64,000 nucleotides of DNA from Trichodelitschia bisporula (lineage: Eukaryota; Ascomycota; Dothideomycetes; Phaeotrichales; Phaeotrichaceae). Made by a program: the position numbers and the translations under genes. Under the pieces are notes generated by a model, which did no database searches, was not told where the DNA came from, and saw only the letters and a list, made by a program, of their open reading frames with translations. The stretch is taken from the NCBI GenBank assembly GCA_010356995.1, contig ML996697.1, positions 439,761-503,760 of the forward strand. The letters run 5' to 3'. This document shows positions 9,809-20,687 of this stretch, one piece after another (the stretch's first letter is position 1; each line of letters opens with the position of its first letter).

Positions 9809-12800
9809 TGCGGCGAGCCGACTCCTCCACGAGAGCACCAAATCATGACAGCCAGCGGTGTCGGATATGTGTTTCCGATCCCGAGTTCTTCCAAGCTCTT
9901 GCTCCTGATTTTCTGGTTCCTGATGGCTATGCGAGTTCCGGCGTCAATCGGGGGTTCGGTGGCAGAGGTCCTTCAGGGGGGGAAGGCTGGAGCGCGGTTG
10001 CTGGTAAAGACCGACGAGAGTTGGAAAAGGTGTCGTATAGGAGCTAAGTCGAATCTTGGCCGGGCTCCAGGATGAGGTCTTGGGGATAAGTAGTCAAGCG
10101 GGCGTCGGGGCCTGGTGACGCGGGCAGAAGCATGGCGCCCTTTAAGAGCAATTGCACGCATATTGGAATTGTAGTAGCGCGTGCATAGACAAGCCACAAA
10201 GCCAGCCATGTGCACCGGTTTCGGTCTGGCTCCCACACCGTTCAGGGATTGCGCGAGCCGGGCCTGCAAGGGCGAAGGTGTGCATTAGGCCTTGTGCAGA
10301 GAAGCCCAGAAGAGACAGGGGGGATGGAGGGCTGTCGTCCGGCCTCCCATCACCATGCCAGGGCCAGGTCACCTTGAAAGACTGGAGTCAGCAAGTGCGG
10401 GGGGTAGAGAAGCTAATTACTAGTCAAAGGGAAGTGGGGAGTGGGTCGAAGCAATCTAGAAGGCCGGATACTTTTTTGTTCAGCCGATCAGGGGGTCTGG
10501 CCCCGGGAAGCGTTGAGCAAGAGAGCAGCGAAATAGACATCGAAGCCCTGCCGATTTGCCGTAAAATCGCCATGTTTCTCCATATCGGCCCTGCATTATG
10601 GGAAGGGTTTTGGCCGAGTCACGTCGCTGCACACGAGAGGGACGGCCGTTTTTCGCATGCTCACCGTTCGGCGTCCACCGTCCGCTGTCTGCAGCTCAGT
10701 CAGATAACAAACCATCCAATAATGAGGCCGAGATCCAGGTAGGTAGAAACATCCAAAGACGGTAACACGCCACACTCAACGTCGACGGCGACATAGCGGG
10801 CTTGGGAGGGGCCGTCGTACCGTGTTCGTGCCTGTGGAACGCACGCAGCTCGAGAATGCCGAGCACACAAAGGTCATTGTTTTCCTTGTGTCCTCAGCCT
10901 GCTCGGAAACTGGGCGGCGGGCAAAAACTGCCAACCAGATATCGCCGTTGCCTCAAGGCGCCCACAGGCGGTTGACAGCCGAATCGGATGATGCCAGCAG
11001 CGCCGACCCCCAATACGCCAGAATGCGCAGCAAAAAGCCACCATTCCCGGGCTCGTGCCCCATCTCCGAGCATCTCTTGACTTCGTTCATCCACGGGAAC
11101 AAGTCTCCTTGCAGCTACAAACAGTCTTCGTGGTCGGAGAAGATACATTAGAAGAGCAGCGATTGGATGACCTGTTGATCAGCAACAAGACCTTTGAGAG
11201 TCGCATGAATATTGAAGTATTGACAATTTCTTCAAGCTCCAGTGAGGATGATATCCCTCAGTTCTGCAGGGTCCGCCCTCGAGACTGCTGACCACAGTGT
11301 ATCCGAAAAGAAGCACATTGGAATGCTATAAAATTCTGGCATCTACCGTTAACGGACTGTCCTCCGCCTCCAATGAATCAAGGGTAGGGGGTCGGTACGG
11401 GTAGGGCACTATGGTTCCTGGGATATGGATTTTGGGAGGGTCGGAATTCCCGATGATAAATGGAACATAGAGTGAGTAGGCACGGAAGACTCTTAGGGAA
11501 CAATAGCGCAGCGTTTTTGCTTCACTGGCATCGCTTAAGCGGAAATTTGTGCCTTTAGGATGGAAGAGGCCAAAGTTTAAGGTGCAAATGTGAAATTGAC
11601 GTGGTGTTGACCGCTGGCCGTCGTTGCTCAGGATACTGTTCATGACAGCGGCAAGTAATGTCATGCAAACGCGCCGTTCCTTTCCTTAACCTCTTGATAT
11701 CTTTGACGAAGGCCAAAGCTCTTCATCTGCTCTTCAGCTCAACATCACAACATCAAGGCTCACTGCTTTCTCAACTATCCTATCTCTCATCCCTACGCAT
11801 AGAAAATCCTTCTAAGCGTCGCATTCAGCTGTTCTTTAGCATCTGACTCTCGCAGCCAATAGTTCATCTCCGTACCCCGCAGAGCCGACCAACCCCCGGT
11901 ATGCCCTCACCTACTCACTCAATCTCCGGCACGTTCGCCAACCAGGCCATCTCTTCTCGTCCTGTCCCTTGACGGCTCGCTGTCAAAGCCGCCTCTCTTC
12001 CGCTCTCGATGTTGACGCTTCTCCGACATCCAGACGTTCAGCTCCGTGATTCCGCGATTCCGCGATACACATGCCCAAGAACGCAGCGCCAAACGGTGCG
12101 CTTCAGCCCTTGCTGGCGCCATCCGCCCGCCGCGCGTTCCCGTCGACATCGCGGGCCTGAGCGCGGGCTGTGGTGCAACGTGAATTCAGCCACGCCGGCT
12201 AGATTGCCCGTGTAGATTTCTCATGACGACCACAAAGCTGCGCCAAATTCCCAAGTGCTAGGATCGAAAGTAAATACCGCTTGATGGCGGACGCCCGGGA
12301 ATTTGGCATGATAAGCAGGCCTACGGCGTTCAACGTTGGTGGGGGGAGTCAAGAACGATCCCATATCTCCTGTGAGATGCGTGGTTGTTTACCGTCTGAC
12401 GGCTTCCATTCCCGGAGCCGGCATCGCTCATCCTGCATAGACAACACCAAACACACCAGTGTTTGATATGCTCCACGTCGTCGAGTCGTCGAAGGCTTCC
12501 AAAGCTTCCAAGATCAGCAGCAAGATCGTCGCTGTCACCCACGTTGCTTGCCCCTGTGTCTGCCCCTCGCCTGTTCCTGGGAGAACCCCCCCGCGCTTGG
12601 CTGCTCAAGCCTCAAAGAGGCTGCCGCGCCGCCCCTGATTTTCATTCATACTTGAACTGGCTTCCATGGAGACTGGCATTGAGATGCAAGTCTGGTACGA
12701 ACTGACAAGCCGATTACTCGGGACCGATTGCTTCCCGTCCGGCAATTATTACCATGCGCACAACTACCGACCGCTTTGCGAGCAATGCGAGGTCGTCGAG

Positions 12801-13157
12801 TGGTGCCAGTAAGCCGCAGATGTGCGCCTCAAGAAAGCGAGTTCAGACCTCCGATAAGATCAAAAAACTGTTGTCGCGAACGGTCTTCCTTTTGCCCCGC
12901 ATCAGAATCGATGAATCTGGAAGTAAGACAAGTGATCGATGACCCGAGACCGTTGGAACTTCATTTCTTCGCGTCGCGCTGGCTGAAAGAGGAATGGATC
13001 TGCACCAATTAGGCCATATTGGAATCGCATACTTCTGCGTTCGGACAAAACAAGTTCCCCCTATGCATTTTCAATGATGCGCCATATTAATGCCTTTGCT
13101 TTTCTTTGTGCGCCTCGCTAGTGCACTTGACGAGGTGTGTTATCGTCGAGCCTCGTA

Positions 13158-13178
13158 TGGCGCAAGCCATTTGCGCCA
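13158..13178. repeat. Perfect 8-bp inverted repeat, 5-nt spacer
   Basis: TGGCGCAA and TTGCGCCA face each other across GCCAT. The dyad could be a binding site or a small hairpin, or simply chance; no gene lies next to it. Confidence 0.5.
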
Positions 13179-13399
13179 GTGAGGTCAATGACTGACGACA
13201 ATGGCTTGTGGCTGCAAGGTGGAGAGAGTTACGAGTACGGATGTACAGTAATCGGGATACCAACTCGGCAACTGGCCAAACCGGTCGGGCGACAGTTGCG
13301 GAGCTCATGAAAATTCGGTCACCTATGTCGCCAGACGGATCGGCTGCAGCTCGATGCCGCAGGTGACTAAAAGCTAGACCTAAAGTGTTTCTCCGCGGG

Positions 13400-13562
13400 G
13401 ACAGTTAGGATCTCGTCAATGCGGTTGATATTGCTCAAGCCCTCTAAGCTTATTGACCCCGTCGGCTAGGGCGTTCAACCCATCTTGATCAAATAAGCTA
13501 GGTACTATAGTTCCAGGCTACGTTAGTTCCACGGCTAGTAGCCTTGCTAAGCTAGCTAGAGC
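13400..13562 (-). pseudogene. Coding-like relic, unclassified
   Basis: Read on the minus strand, this stretch has protein-like composition, including ALASLARLLAVEL and FDQDGLNALADGVNKLRGLE, with many CTA/TTA leucine codons unlike the neighbouring host genes. The frame is interrupted and no start or end is evident. It could be a fragment of a transposable element or of a decayed host gene; I cannot assign a family. Confidence 0.25.
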
Positions 13563-14555
13563 CTGTCAGTTGTCATTCGAAGACGGGATGGCTTGGTGCT
13601 CGATTCATGCGCCAAGGGACGATACATCACCCGCTTCCATCTGCTCGGGACGTCGATAGTCAAATGAGAAGGTTAAACAGCGCATATGAACGTGGCCAAC
13701 ATGTCCTTTGCCGACCTTGCAGGACCAAGAACACAGCTATCGCAGCAGCAAATGAGCCGCCTATGCTTCAGTGCGCTTTGCTCCCCGCTATGACGACTAG
13801 GCATGGCCGCATGCGGATATCGCGACATCTGCGATACGACATGTCATCTCTCGACCAGCGCCTAAAGCAGCAGGCGTCCCAGATGCAAATGCTAGCCTGC
13901 TGGTACTGTTATCGACGTCGAAGCCTGAAGGATCCGAGGTGCTGAGGACCGGTCGGCGTGGACGTCGTATGCTTTGCACCCCCCGCAACCCGGTGGCGAC
14001 TGGCGCCGGAGCCGTCTTGATACTCGTGCCTCGAATTCGCTCTGGACTCCAGGCCAGAAGCGCATTGTCTGCCATCTGGCTCGCTGGGTGTTGGAAAAAC
14101 GCTGCGTTTCCCAGACAGCGGACTCTTCGTACGACCACCTCTGACGTTAAGTGGGCGTGGTATGCATTGAACACCATGTGGACCTACTCTGCCTGTTGAT
14201 GGGCCTCCCGCCAGGCAGTGTCCGGCTGGACCCGTTTTCTCAATCCCGTTGCAACCCTGGCAGGCCGTACTGTCGCGAGATGAAGGCCTTTTGGCGCCTT
14301 GTTGGGGGTTCGACTGTCACGTGAGGCAGACTACTCAATTTTGTCTGTAAGCCTTGTTGTTGCATCGGCTCCAGCCCAGCGGAACAATGGGTCGGTGCTC
14401 GCTCGAGCATGAGCTGTCTGCGCCTTGATCTTGGTTGCCGGTTGTGTACACAAAGTCTTCCCGAAGTCGGCATATAAAAACATATCCATTTAATGCACCA
14501 TTCGGCAATGAGGCAGGCAGCCGTTGATGTTGTTGTTGATGATCCACCAAAGAGC

Positions 14556-14560
14556 AAAAA
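14556..14560 (-). terminator. Pol III T-run after tRNA-Lys
   Basis: A run of five T on the minus strand lies 18 nt beyond the tRNA 3' end, as expected for an RNA polymerase III terminator. Confidence 0.7.
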
Positions 14561-14578
14561 GATAATTATGCAAGCTGA

Positions 14579-14665
14579 AGCCCGAGGCGGGGCTCGAACC
14601 CGCGACCTTGAGATTTATTCGAGGCGAATAAGAGTCACACGCTCTACCGATTGAGCTACCCAGGC
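14579..14665 (-). tRNA. tRNA-Lys (CTT) with 14-nt intron
   Basis: An 87-nt cloverleaf that shortens to 73 nt after intron removal. The acceptor stem GCCTGGG/CTCGGGC pairs with G-T wobbles, with discriminator T. The D stem is GCTC/GAGC and the T arm is GCGGG-TTCGAGC-CCCGC, which includes a good B box. The anticodon loop reads CT-CTT-A, then a 14-nt intron after position 37, then A. Exon and intron form a perfect 7-bp hairpin (TTATTCG and CGAATAA around CCT) that covers part of the anticodon, the usual arrangement for nuclear tRNA introns. The anticodon stem TGTGA/TCTCA has one T-T mismatch. CCA is not encoded. Confidence 0.93.
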
Positions 14666-15228
14666 TGTTACTTGGATGAGAAAAAGTCTGTGTAACGAGA
14701 ACATTAAGGGCATTGCGGCAATATCCAGGGCAAAGTGGGTCCAGGGAAGGCCAGGGTAGAGCCTCGGGCAATGGAGGTCGACCTTGACGCGATAGCGTTG
14801 TAGATTTGGTTGCAGAGAGACATGGAATAGAGCTATCGGTGCAGACGAATTCGAGAATTCGTGTTTCTCTTAGCCGAGCAGAACGCGAGGGGGATGACAG
14901 CATTCTGAACTAGCTCCAGAAGTCAGCATCGATCCAACATCAGTCTCGGAACGACTATGGCCAAGCTCCCGTTGGCAATTCTTATGCTATGAAAACCGGA
15001 GTCAGAGAAGTGCTTTCTTTGTCATACAAAAGAGCAATCGGATAGTTTCGATGTCATCACAGTTGGTCTGCCAGCCAGAGATGCGGGGGATATCAACATG
15101 CGCCGGAATATTGTTCAGCCGGGAGAAGACGCGCGACGCGTCTTAGTTGCCCAAACGACGCGCTTCCTTAATTGAACTTTGTCCTTCAACAAACCTCCGC
15201 ACCACCCCCTCCGAATCACCACGACAAG
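14666..15228. other. Intergenic: tRNA upstream flank and PRI2 promoter
   Basis: This lies between the minus-strand tRNA and the plus-strand PRI2, so it serves both promoters. I see no gene. The sequence ACGCGCGACGCGTCT near 15130 contains ACGCG/CGCGT cores, which in yeasts mark MBF-controlled DNA replication genes; that link is inference. Confidence 0.5.
15128..15143. promoter_or_regulatory. Possible MCB-like (ACGCGT) element of PRI2
   Basis: The sequence AGACGCGCGACGCGTC, about 90 bp before the PRI2 ATG, contains the palindrome ACGCGT and a second ACGCG. In yeasts, MBF binds such sites to drive G1/S genes, including primase genes. A matching factor site here is inference from motif and position only. 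Confidence 0.4.
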
Positions 15229-16816
15229 ATGCTGCGATCAGAGCACTCACGTATTGACCCGAAGCGGCGCACCGTCTTAGACCCGAAGAAACGCCAATTC
15301 GCGCAGCCTCTCTACAAAGATCAGGAGTACAATTTTCGCCTCAATCTGTACACGGTTCCCCCCACGGCTGAGATCACGCTCGAGGAGTTTGAAGAATGGG
15401 CGATCGCGAGGCTAAAGAGTGAGAATAGCCTGTATGCGCTTTAACCCATTTCTGACGAGCCAGTCCTCTCCGAACTCGAGACCTGTGCGTTCCGCAATCG
15501 CAATGGCGAAGAAACACTTGCATACATGACGCCCCTCCTCGACAAGAATCTTCCATTACATGCCAATAGGACCAACTCCTCGGAGTTGCAGGCCGAGCGC
15601 AAGAAAGATCATTATTCGCATTTCATCCTGCGGCTCGCTTTCTCTTCAACGGAAGACCTACGGCGGCGCTTCTCCCGCCTGGAAACCGCACTATTCCGAC
15701 TTCGATGGCGCACCGACAATGTAGTCGAACGCCAGGAGTTTACTAACAGTCTGGATTTCAACTGGGAGATGGTGGATGATAAAGAGAAGGTCGAGATGGC
15801 CGATGAGCTTCGGGTGATGACAGAGCTTGCTGGTCGCAAGGCTGAAGATGGGTGGTTCAAGGTGGAATGGGAGCGTGTGCCTGAACTGGTTGAGCAGCGT
15901 AAAGTGCTCATCAAGCGGGGAGTTGCCTATGTCCCGGTACGGGAGCAGATGAGTCTTGTGGTCACTGAGTTTACGAAGCGACTTGACATTGCTCTCGAAG
16001 TGAGTAGTTCCTTAAGCCCCTCGCGGTTCGGACTAACAGCCATAGCAAACTGCCCGGGCTCTTCCTCGTCTGGACGAAGACGACCGCCTCTCTCCCATTC
16101 TGGCTCACCTCTCGCAATCCTTCACAGCCCCTGACGCAACCTACGACACGTCTTCCACTCCCTCCAGCCTGCACCCCACAGCAAATAACATAGACCAGTT
16201 GGCAGGGCACTTCCCGCTATGCATGTCAAATCTACACACGACGCTACGGCAGACCGGGCATCTAAAGCACTTCGGGCGGCTGCAATACACGCTATTCCTC
16301 AAAGGCATGGGCCTGAGTCTCGAAGACTGCATCGCTTTCTGGCGGCGCAGTTTCCGCGGCATGACAGACGACAAGTTCAACAAGGAATACAAATACAACA
16401 TCCGCCACGCATACGGCGAAGTCGGCGGTGACGCCAACCGCCGCGGACGCGGGTACTCGCCCTACTCATGCCAAAAACTGCTTACAGAGGCGTTGCCGAG
16501 TGTAGGGCAGACTCATGGCTGCCCGTATCGCAGCTTTACGGCCGACAACCTTGTTGCACTGCTGCAGAATACGGGCGTGCGGGATGGCGAGGTGCTAAAT
16601 GGGGTGAGGGAGGACCTGGCGCGGCAACGGTACCACGTCGCGTGCAATCGCATTTTTGAACACACCCACAAGAAAGAGATCAAGAGGGTCAAGGATGATG
16701 GGCTTTGGGGCCCGGCGGAGCTGGATACGATTCTGCATCCCAATACCTACTTCAAGCGGAGCTTCATGCTGAAGCACCTTGACGCTGAGAAGGAGGCTGC
16801 GAAGGCGGAGGGTTAG
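15229..16816 (+). CDS. PRI2: DNA primase large subunit
   Basis: Exons 15229-15418, 15464-15999 and 16046-16816 give 498 residues. The start is the ATG opening MLRSEHSRIDPKRRTVLD; both introns (45 and 46 nt) have GTGAG donors and join in phase. PRI2 is the iron-sulfur subunit of primase in the DNA polymerase alpha-primase complex; it helps the small subunit make and count RNA primers in the nucleus. The N-terminal helical domain spans about residues 10-240. The C-terminal domain has all four expected cluster cysteines: C301 (HFPLCM), C384 (YSPYSCQKL), C401 (THGCPY) and C442 (YHVACNRIFE), with the family motifs LHFGRLQY-like and KGMGLSLEDCIAFWR between them. Length and motif spacing are normal. 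The call is firm. Confidence 0.97.
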
Positions 16817-17168
16817 AGCAACTCTGGCTTTTGGCATGTCAATACGGCGTTGAGTGTGGGTAGTTTCGTGGACAGCATTTGGCGGAATGAATGATTGCAA
16901 GGCTTGTAATGTCAGAAACGGAAGTTCGATAGGCTTGTGAAGATTCCAGACTTCGAAAGGCTGACATGGCCAACGAACTCCACGTGACATAACCCCAGGC
17001 GCTAAAAACGTGGGGGGAACTCATGCTAACAGCCGAGGCTCTTCTCTATCGAACGTCTGTAACTCCATGGGATACGCGATGTAACCACAACATTCCAGAT
17101 CGCCAGGCACATATCTGGACTTTTAAACACAGATCAAACTCCAAACCTAGTCGGATCCAACCGCCAGC
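16817..17168. other. Short intergenic between PRI2 and thioesterase
   Basis: This 350-bp spacer holds the PRI2 3' flank and the promoter of the downstream plus-strand gene. I see no frame or repeat of note. Confidence 0.6.
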
Positions 17169-17727
17169 ATGTCCAGCGACGACAGTGACGCGTCCACGCT
17201 CACGCCCTTCGAGCGCATCAAGGCGTTCTGGGAATTTGTGCACAAGGAGCGCAGCGAGGTATGGGTAGGCCTACGCAGGATACAAATGTAATTAACGCGA
17301 TCAGTTCTTCGACGCAGCAGTCAAAGACCACCTCCAACTAGTATCGGCGCACCTGGACCCGAATGACCGAAACATTGGCTACAGCACCTTCGAGTTTGTC
17401 GTTCCCCGCAGTCTGTGCAACCAGGGTGGGAATCTGCACGGTGGTGCCGTGGCGCTCATCTTCGACCTGTGCACGTCGATGACGGTTCCTGTGGTTGCCC
17501 GCGAGGGTTATTGGGATACCGGGCATGTTAGCCGCACACTTAATTGCTCGTATATGCGCCCTGCGCCTGAAGGCACGACAGTGGTGGTGGAGAGCGAGGT
17601 TGTACACTTGGGGAAGTCGCTTGGGATGTTGAGGGGCGTGATGAGAAGGAAGGATGACGGCGCGGTGTGCTATTCTTGCGAGCATCATAAGGCGAAAGTG
17701 GAGTGGCGGCCGCGGTTCAAGTTGTAA
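17169..17727 (+). CDS. Hotdog-fold acyl-CoA thioesterase, THEM2/PaaI-like
   Basis: Exons 17169-17258 and 17305-17727 encode 170 residues; the 46-nt intron starts GTATGG and ends TCAG. The family hydrolyses acyl-CoA thioesters to free acids and CoA, usually as a tetramer, in the cytosol or mitochondria. The core motif CNQGGNLHGGAVALIFD is present. Asn69 and Asp84 are 15 residues apart, the same spacing as the Asn/Asp active-site pair of human THEM2. The later strands (SRTLNCSYMRPAPEG, VVVESEVVHLGKSLGMLRG) also fit. The substrate cannot be told. No clear targeting peptide is seen in the acidic N-terminus, so a cytosolic site is more likely. Confidence 0.9.
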
Positions 17728-18510
17728 ATGGTATTTGTTTGTTTGATGCCTACATTCGTAGACTTGATAGAAACGGCTGGTCGCTTGATGTATTTGAGTG
17801 TTCCTAGATTGGATCAATGGCAATTGCAAACGTTTGGCGTGGTCTGCGTGTGAGGTGGCCTGCCAGCGCTGGCGGATGCAGCTCGTGTGACTACCCTTCT
17901 CCTTAGCCATTGCCTTGAATCGTGCTTGAGTTAGGGTAAGAGTTAGCGGCAGGTTCGCTCTGCTGAGGAAAGAGAGAGGAAGCCGTGCGCGTCTTCTGCT
18001 GGGTGCCTGATGCCTACGACTTTGCGGTTCACTCTCCTCGAGACGGTGTAAGAAACCCGACTTCGGCTACAAGCGGACGGACAGCCTAAGGGGCGACGGA
18101 TCGTGAGTTGATATGCTTTCTACCTATTGGCTTTGCAGAACATGGGCGATTTGCCGATGACCACGTCCACGCGCAGGCGAGAATGTGCACTGGGTGGCTG
18201 ACCGTCAGTGACAGAACAAAACATAGCGTATGGTGATATCAGGGAGGGCCAATTGGGCGGTAAGTGAATCGCAAGCATCTTTGATACTCGGCAAGGAGAA
18301 AACGATCGAAAACAATGAAGGTGGTGCAGCAACGGCAGTCGAGACGCAGTTGATGCCAACGTGAGAGCCATGGAAAGTGGCAGCTTGAGGTACCTACAGC
18401 TTTCCCCCCTCCGAATGCCCACGCGTTGCCAAGACACACCATCCTGACTGCAGAGCATCAGCGACAAGCGCACTTGGTCCTTTACCTCCCTCGACAGCTT
18501 GCGCTCGCAT
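17728..18510. other. Intergenic before VPS5
   Basis: About 780 bp with the thioesterase 3' flank and the VPS5 promoter. Open frames on the minus strand (18120-18533) have no features and overlap the VPS5 start region. No repeat seen. Confidence 0.6.
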
Positions 18511-20687
18511 ATGAACATTCCGCCCATGAACATGGACCTCGATCACGAAGGAGGTTCGCCATGGGATGGTGAGGCTCGGAGCTCCGACTGACGGAGATGT
18601 GGGGTGCTAACTGCTGCCTGGTAGATGAGCCGTCGCTCGCATCAACCACCAACCCTCCCGCCAGCGATGCGCCGTCCGGAACTACACTCGGTAAGGCATA
18701 TCCGTGCCCCTCATATCAACTGCAACATCAGTGGTGCCTCTAGTGGTTGGCATCCGGGAGGTCGCGGAGGTGCTAGCTTGAGCCGCTGGATCCCCGAAAT
18801 CACCTCAAGACACCACGTTCTCAACCTTCAGATATGCATCGCTCGCCCTCCGACCACCGGCTAATATCCTCTTTCACAGCTTCTCCTTCATCTAAGCCTG
18901 CCCCTTCAGCCTCCACCCCCGCGGCCACAACCTCCGCACCTTCCCGTTCTCGCCCCTCCCGCACCCCCAAGCGCTATGGCACGCAACCCACGCGCCTCGA
19001 AGCCGTAGACAGCACGCTCGGCCCCCTCGGCCCGCTAGGCGATGACTTCCCTACCGCAGAGCCTCTGGCTTCGCCCGGCCCTGCTCAGCGCAAGGAGCAA
19101 ATAGCTCCAGGACCGCCACCTGGAAGCTCACAGTCGTCGCTGCGGGACATGATGCACTCGGTCGACCTGAACGACAATGGGGACGGCGACGACGAGGACG
19201 GGCCGCCTCGGCCGCGGGTCCCGCCTCCGGTACAACCTCCGCAGGGCGACTTTCGAGAGCGTTCGGTTCAACCTAGCGTTAGCGTGGTTGAGGCGGCGAA
19301 GCCGAGCTTCCAGATTACGGTTGGAGATCCGCATAAAGTCGGAGATTTGACGAGTGCGCATACGGAGTACCAGGTCTATACCAAGGTGGGTTACGTTGGC
19401 TTGATCCGGACGAAGCTGATTGGGATAAGACAACTTCGAAGGCGTACCGGAATCCCGAGTTTGTCGTCTCAAGACGGTTCAGGGATTTCTTGTGGCTGTA
19501 CAACCAGCTTCATACCAACAATCCCGGCATTATTATACCGCCTCCGCCGGAGAAGCAGGCGGTCGGCCGGTTCAATGCGGATTTCGTGGAGTCGAGACGG
19601 CAGGCGCTGGAGCGTATGTTGAACAAGACAGCAGCTCATCCGACACTACAACATGATGGAGACCTGAAGCTCTTCCTCGAGAGCGAAAGCTTCAACGTCG
19701 ATCTTAAGCACAGGGAGCGCAAGGAGCCGCTTGTAGGCGAATCCAAAGGCGTCTTCAGCTCGATCGGCATCGGCGCCAGCACAAACAAGTTCATTGAACA
19801 CGATGATGTACGTCACCTATTCTACGTGAAGGACGCGGACTAACCAACTCAGTGGTTCCACGACCGCAAAGTGTATCTCGACGTGCTTGAGAACCAGCTC
19901 AAGGCACTCCAAAAGGCCGTCGACACGGTGATAGTGCAGCGCAAGTCGCTGGCCGAAGCATGCGGCGACTTCTCTGCCTCACTCCACACGCTCGCCGCCG
20001 TGGAACTCTCTTCGTCGCTCTCTGGTCCGCTCGACGGGCTCTCGGAGCTGCAGATGCGCATCCGCGAACTGTACGAGCGGCAGGCACAGCAGGACGTACT
20101 GACGCTTGGCATCGTGATTGATGAGTACATCCGACTGATTGGATCGTGCAAGATGGCGTTCGGCATGCGGCAGAAGAGCTACCAAGCGTGGCAGGCGGCA
20201 CAGGCGGAGTTGGTCAAGAAGCGCACGACGCAGGAGAAGCTGCAGAAGCAGGGCCGTACACAGCAGGACCGGTTGGGACAGCTGTCAGCTGAAGTTAGCG
20301 ATGCGGAGAAGAAGGCGCATCAGGGTCGGGTGCTGTTCGACGATATGGGCCGGATATTGAGGCAGGAGTTGGATCGGTTTGAGCGGGAGAAGGTCGAGGA
20401 GTTCAAGTCGGGGGTGGAGACGTATTTGGAGAGCGCAGTTGAGGCACAGAAGGAGGTGAGTTTCGCTTTTCTTTTCTTTTTTTGGGAGAAGTGTGTGGAT
20501 TGAGGATGCTAACGCCGGACAGCTCATCGAAATCTGGGAAACGTATCTCATGCGCCTTGATGCCGAGGACGATGCCCCTTCCACCTCGCCCCAGCCTGCG
20601 CCGGCAAAGCAAGCGCCATCCGAGGCCGGTGAGAGGCCAGTGAGTCAGGGGACTGATGTGACGGGAGAGCATGAGAATGATGAGTAG
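18511..20687 (+). CDS. VPS5: Retromer sorting nexin Vps5 (PX-BAR)
   Basis: Six exons: 18511-18568, 18625-18690, 18880-19385, 19430-19807, 19853-20455 and 20523-20687, about 591 residues. Vps5 pairs with Vps17 and binds PI3P-rich curved endosome membranes, where retromer returns receptors to the Golgi. Residues ~1-170 are disordered, with the usual start (SPWD, acidic and Pro-rich). The PX domain runs from about 172 to 305: FQITVGDPHKVGD, the PI3P-binding SRRFRDFLWLYNQL, then PPPPEKQAVGRF and DLKLFLES. The BAR domain begins at WFHDRKVYLDVLENQLKAL (337) and continues through LRIRELYERQAQQDVLT-like helices to about 560. The acidic C-terminal tail ends in NDE. ATGs at 18526 and 18532 are alternative starts. 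Exon 2 is only 66 nt and intron 2 is the longest (189 nt), so the first exons are the least certain. Confidence 0.95.

Larger units (their letters stand above)
9809..14555. other. Gene-poor stretch with one coding-like relic
   Basis: Nearly 5 kb with no gene I can support. Frames such as 10152-10742 (+), 11326-11664 (-), 13607-13945 (+) and 13797-14177 (-) show no domain, signal peptide or splice structure. 9809-10100 is probably the DUF7729 promoter. A short coding-like relic at about 13400-13562 (-) and a short palindrome at 13158-13178 are listed separately. Confidence 0.55.

Noticed and set aside
10152-10742. 196-codon plus-strand frame
   Set aside because: Arg/Pro/Ser-rich random-looking composition in GC-rich sequence and no recognisable motif.
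17338-17910. 190-codon minus-strand frame
   Set aside because: Lies antisense to the thioesterase exon 2, whose own frame has clear active-site motifs; it is a shadow of its codon bias.
17931-17945. TTAGGG-like telomere repeat
   Set aside because: Only one copy of TTAGGG followed by unrelated sequence.
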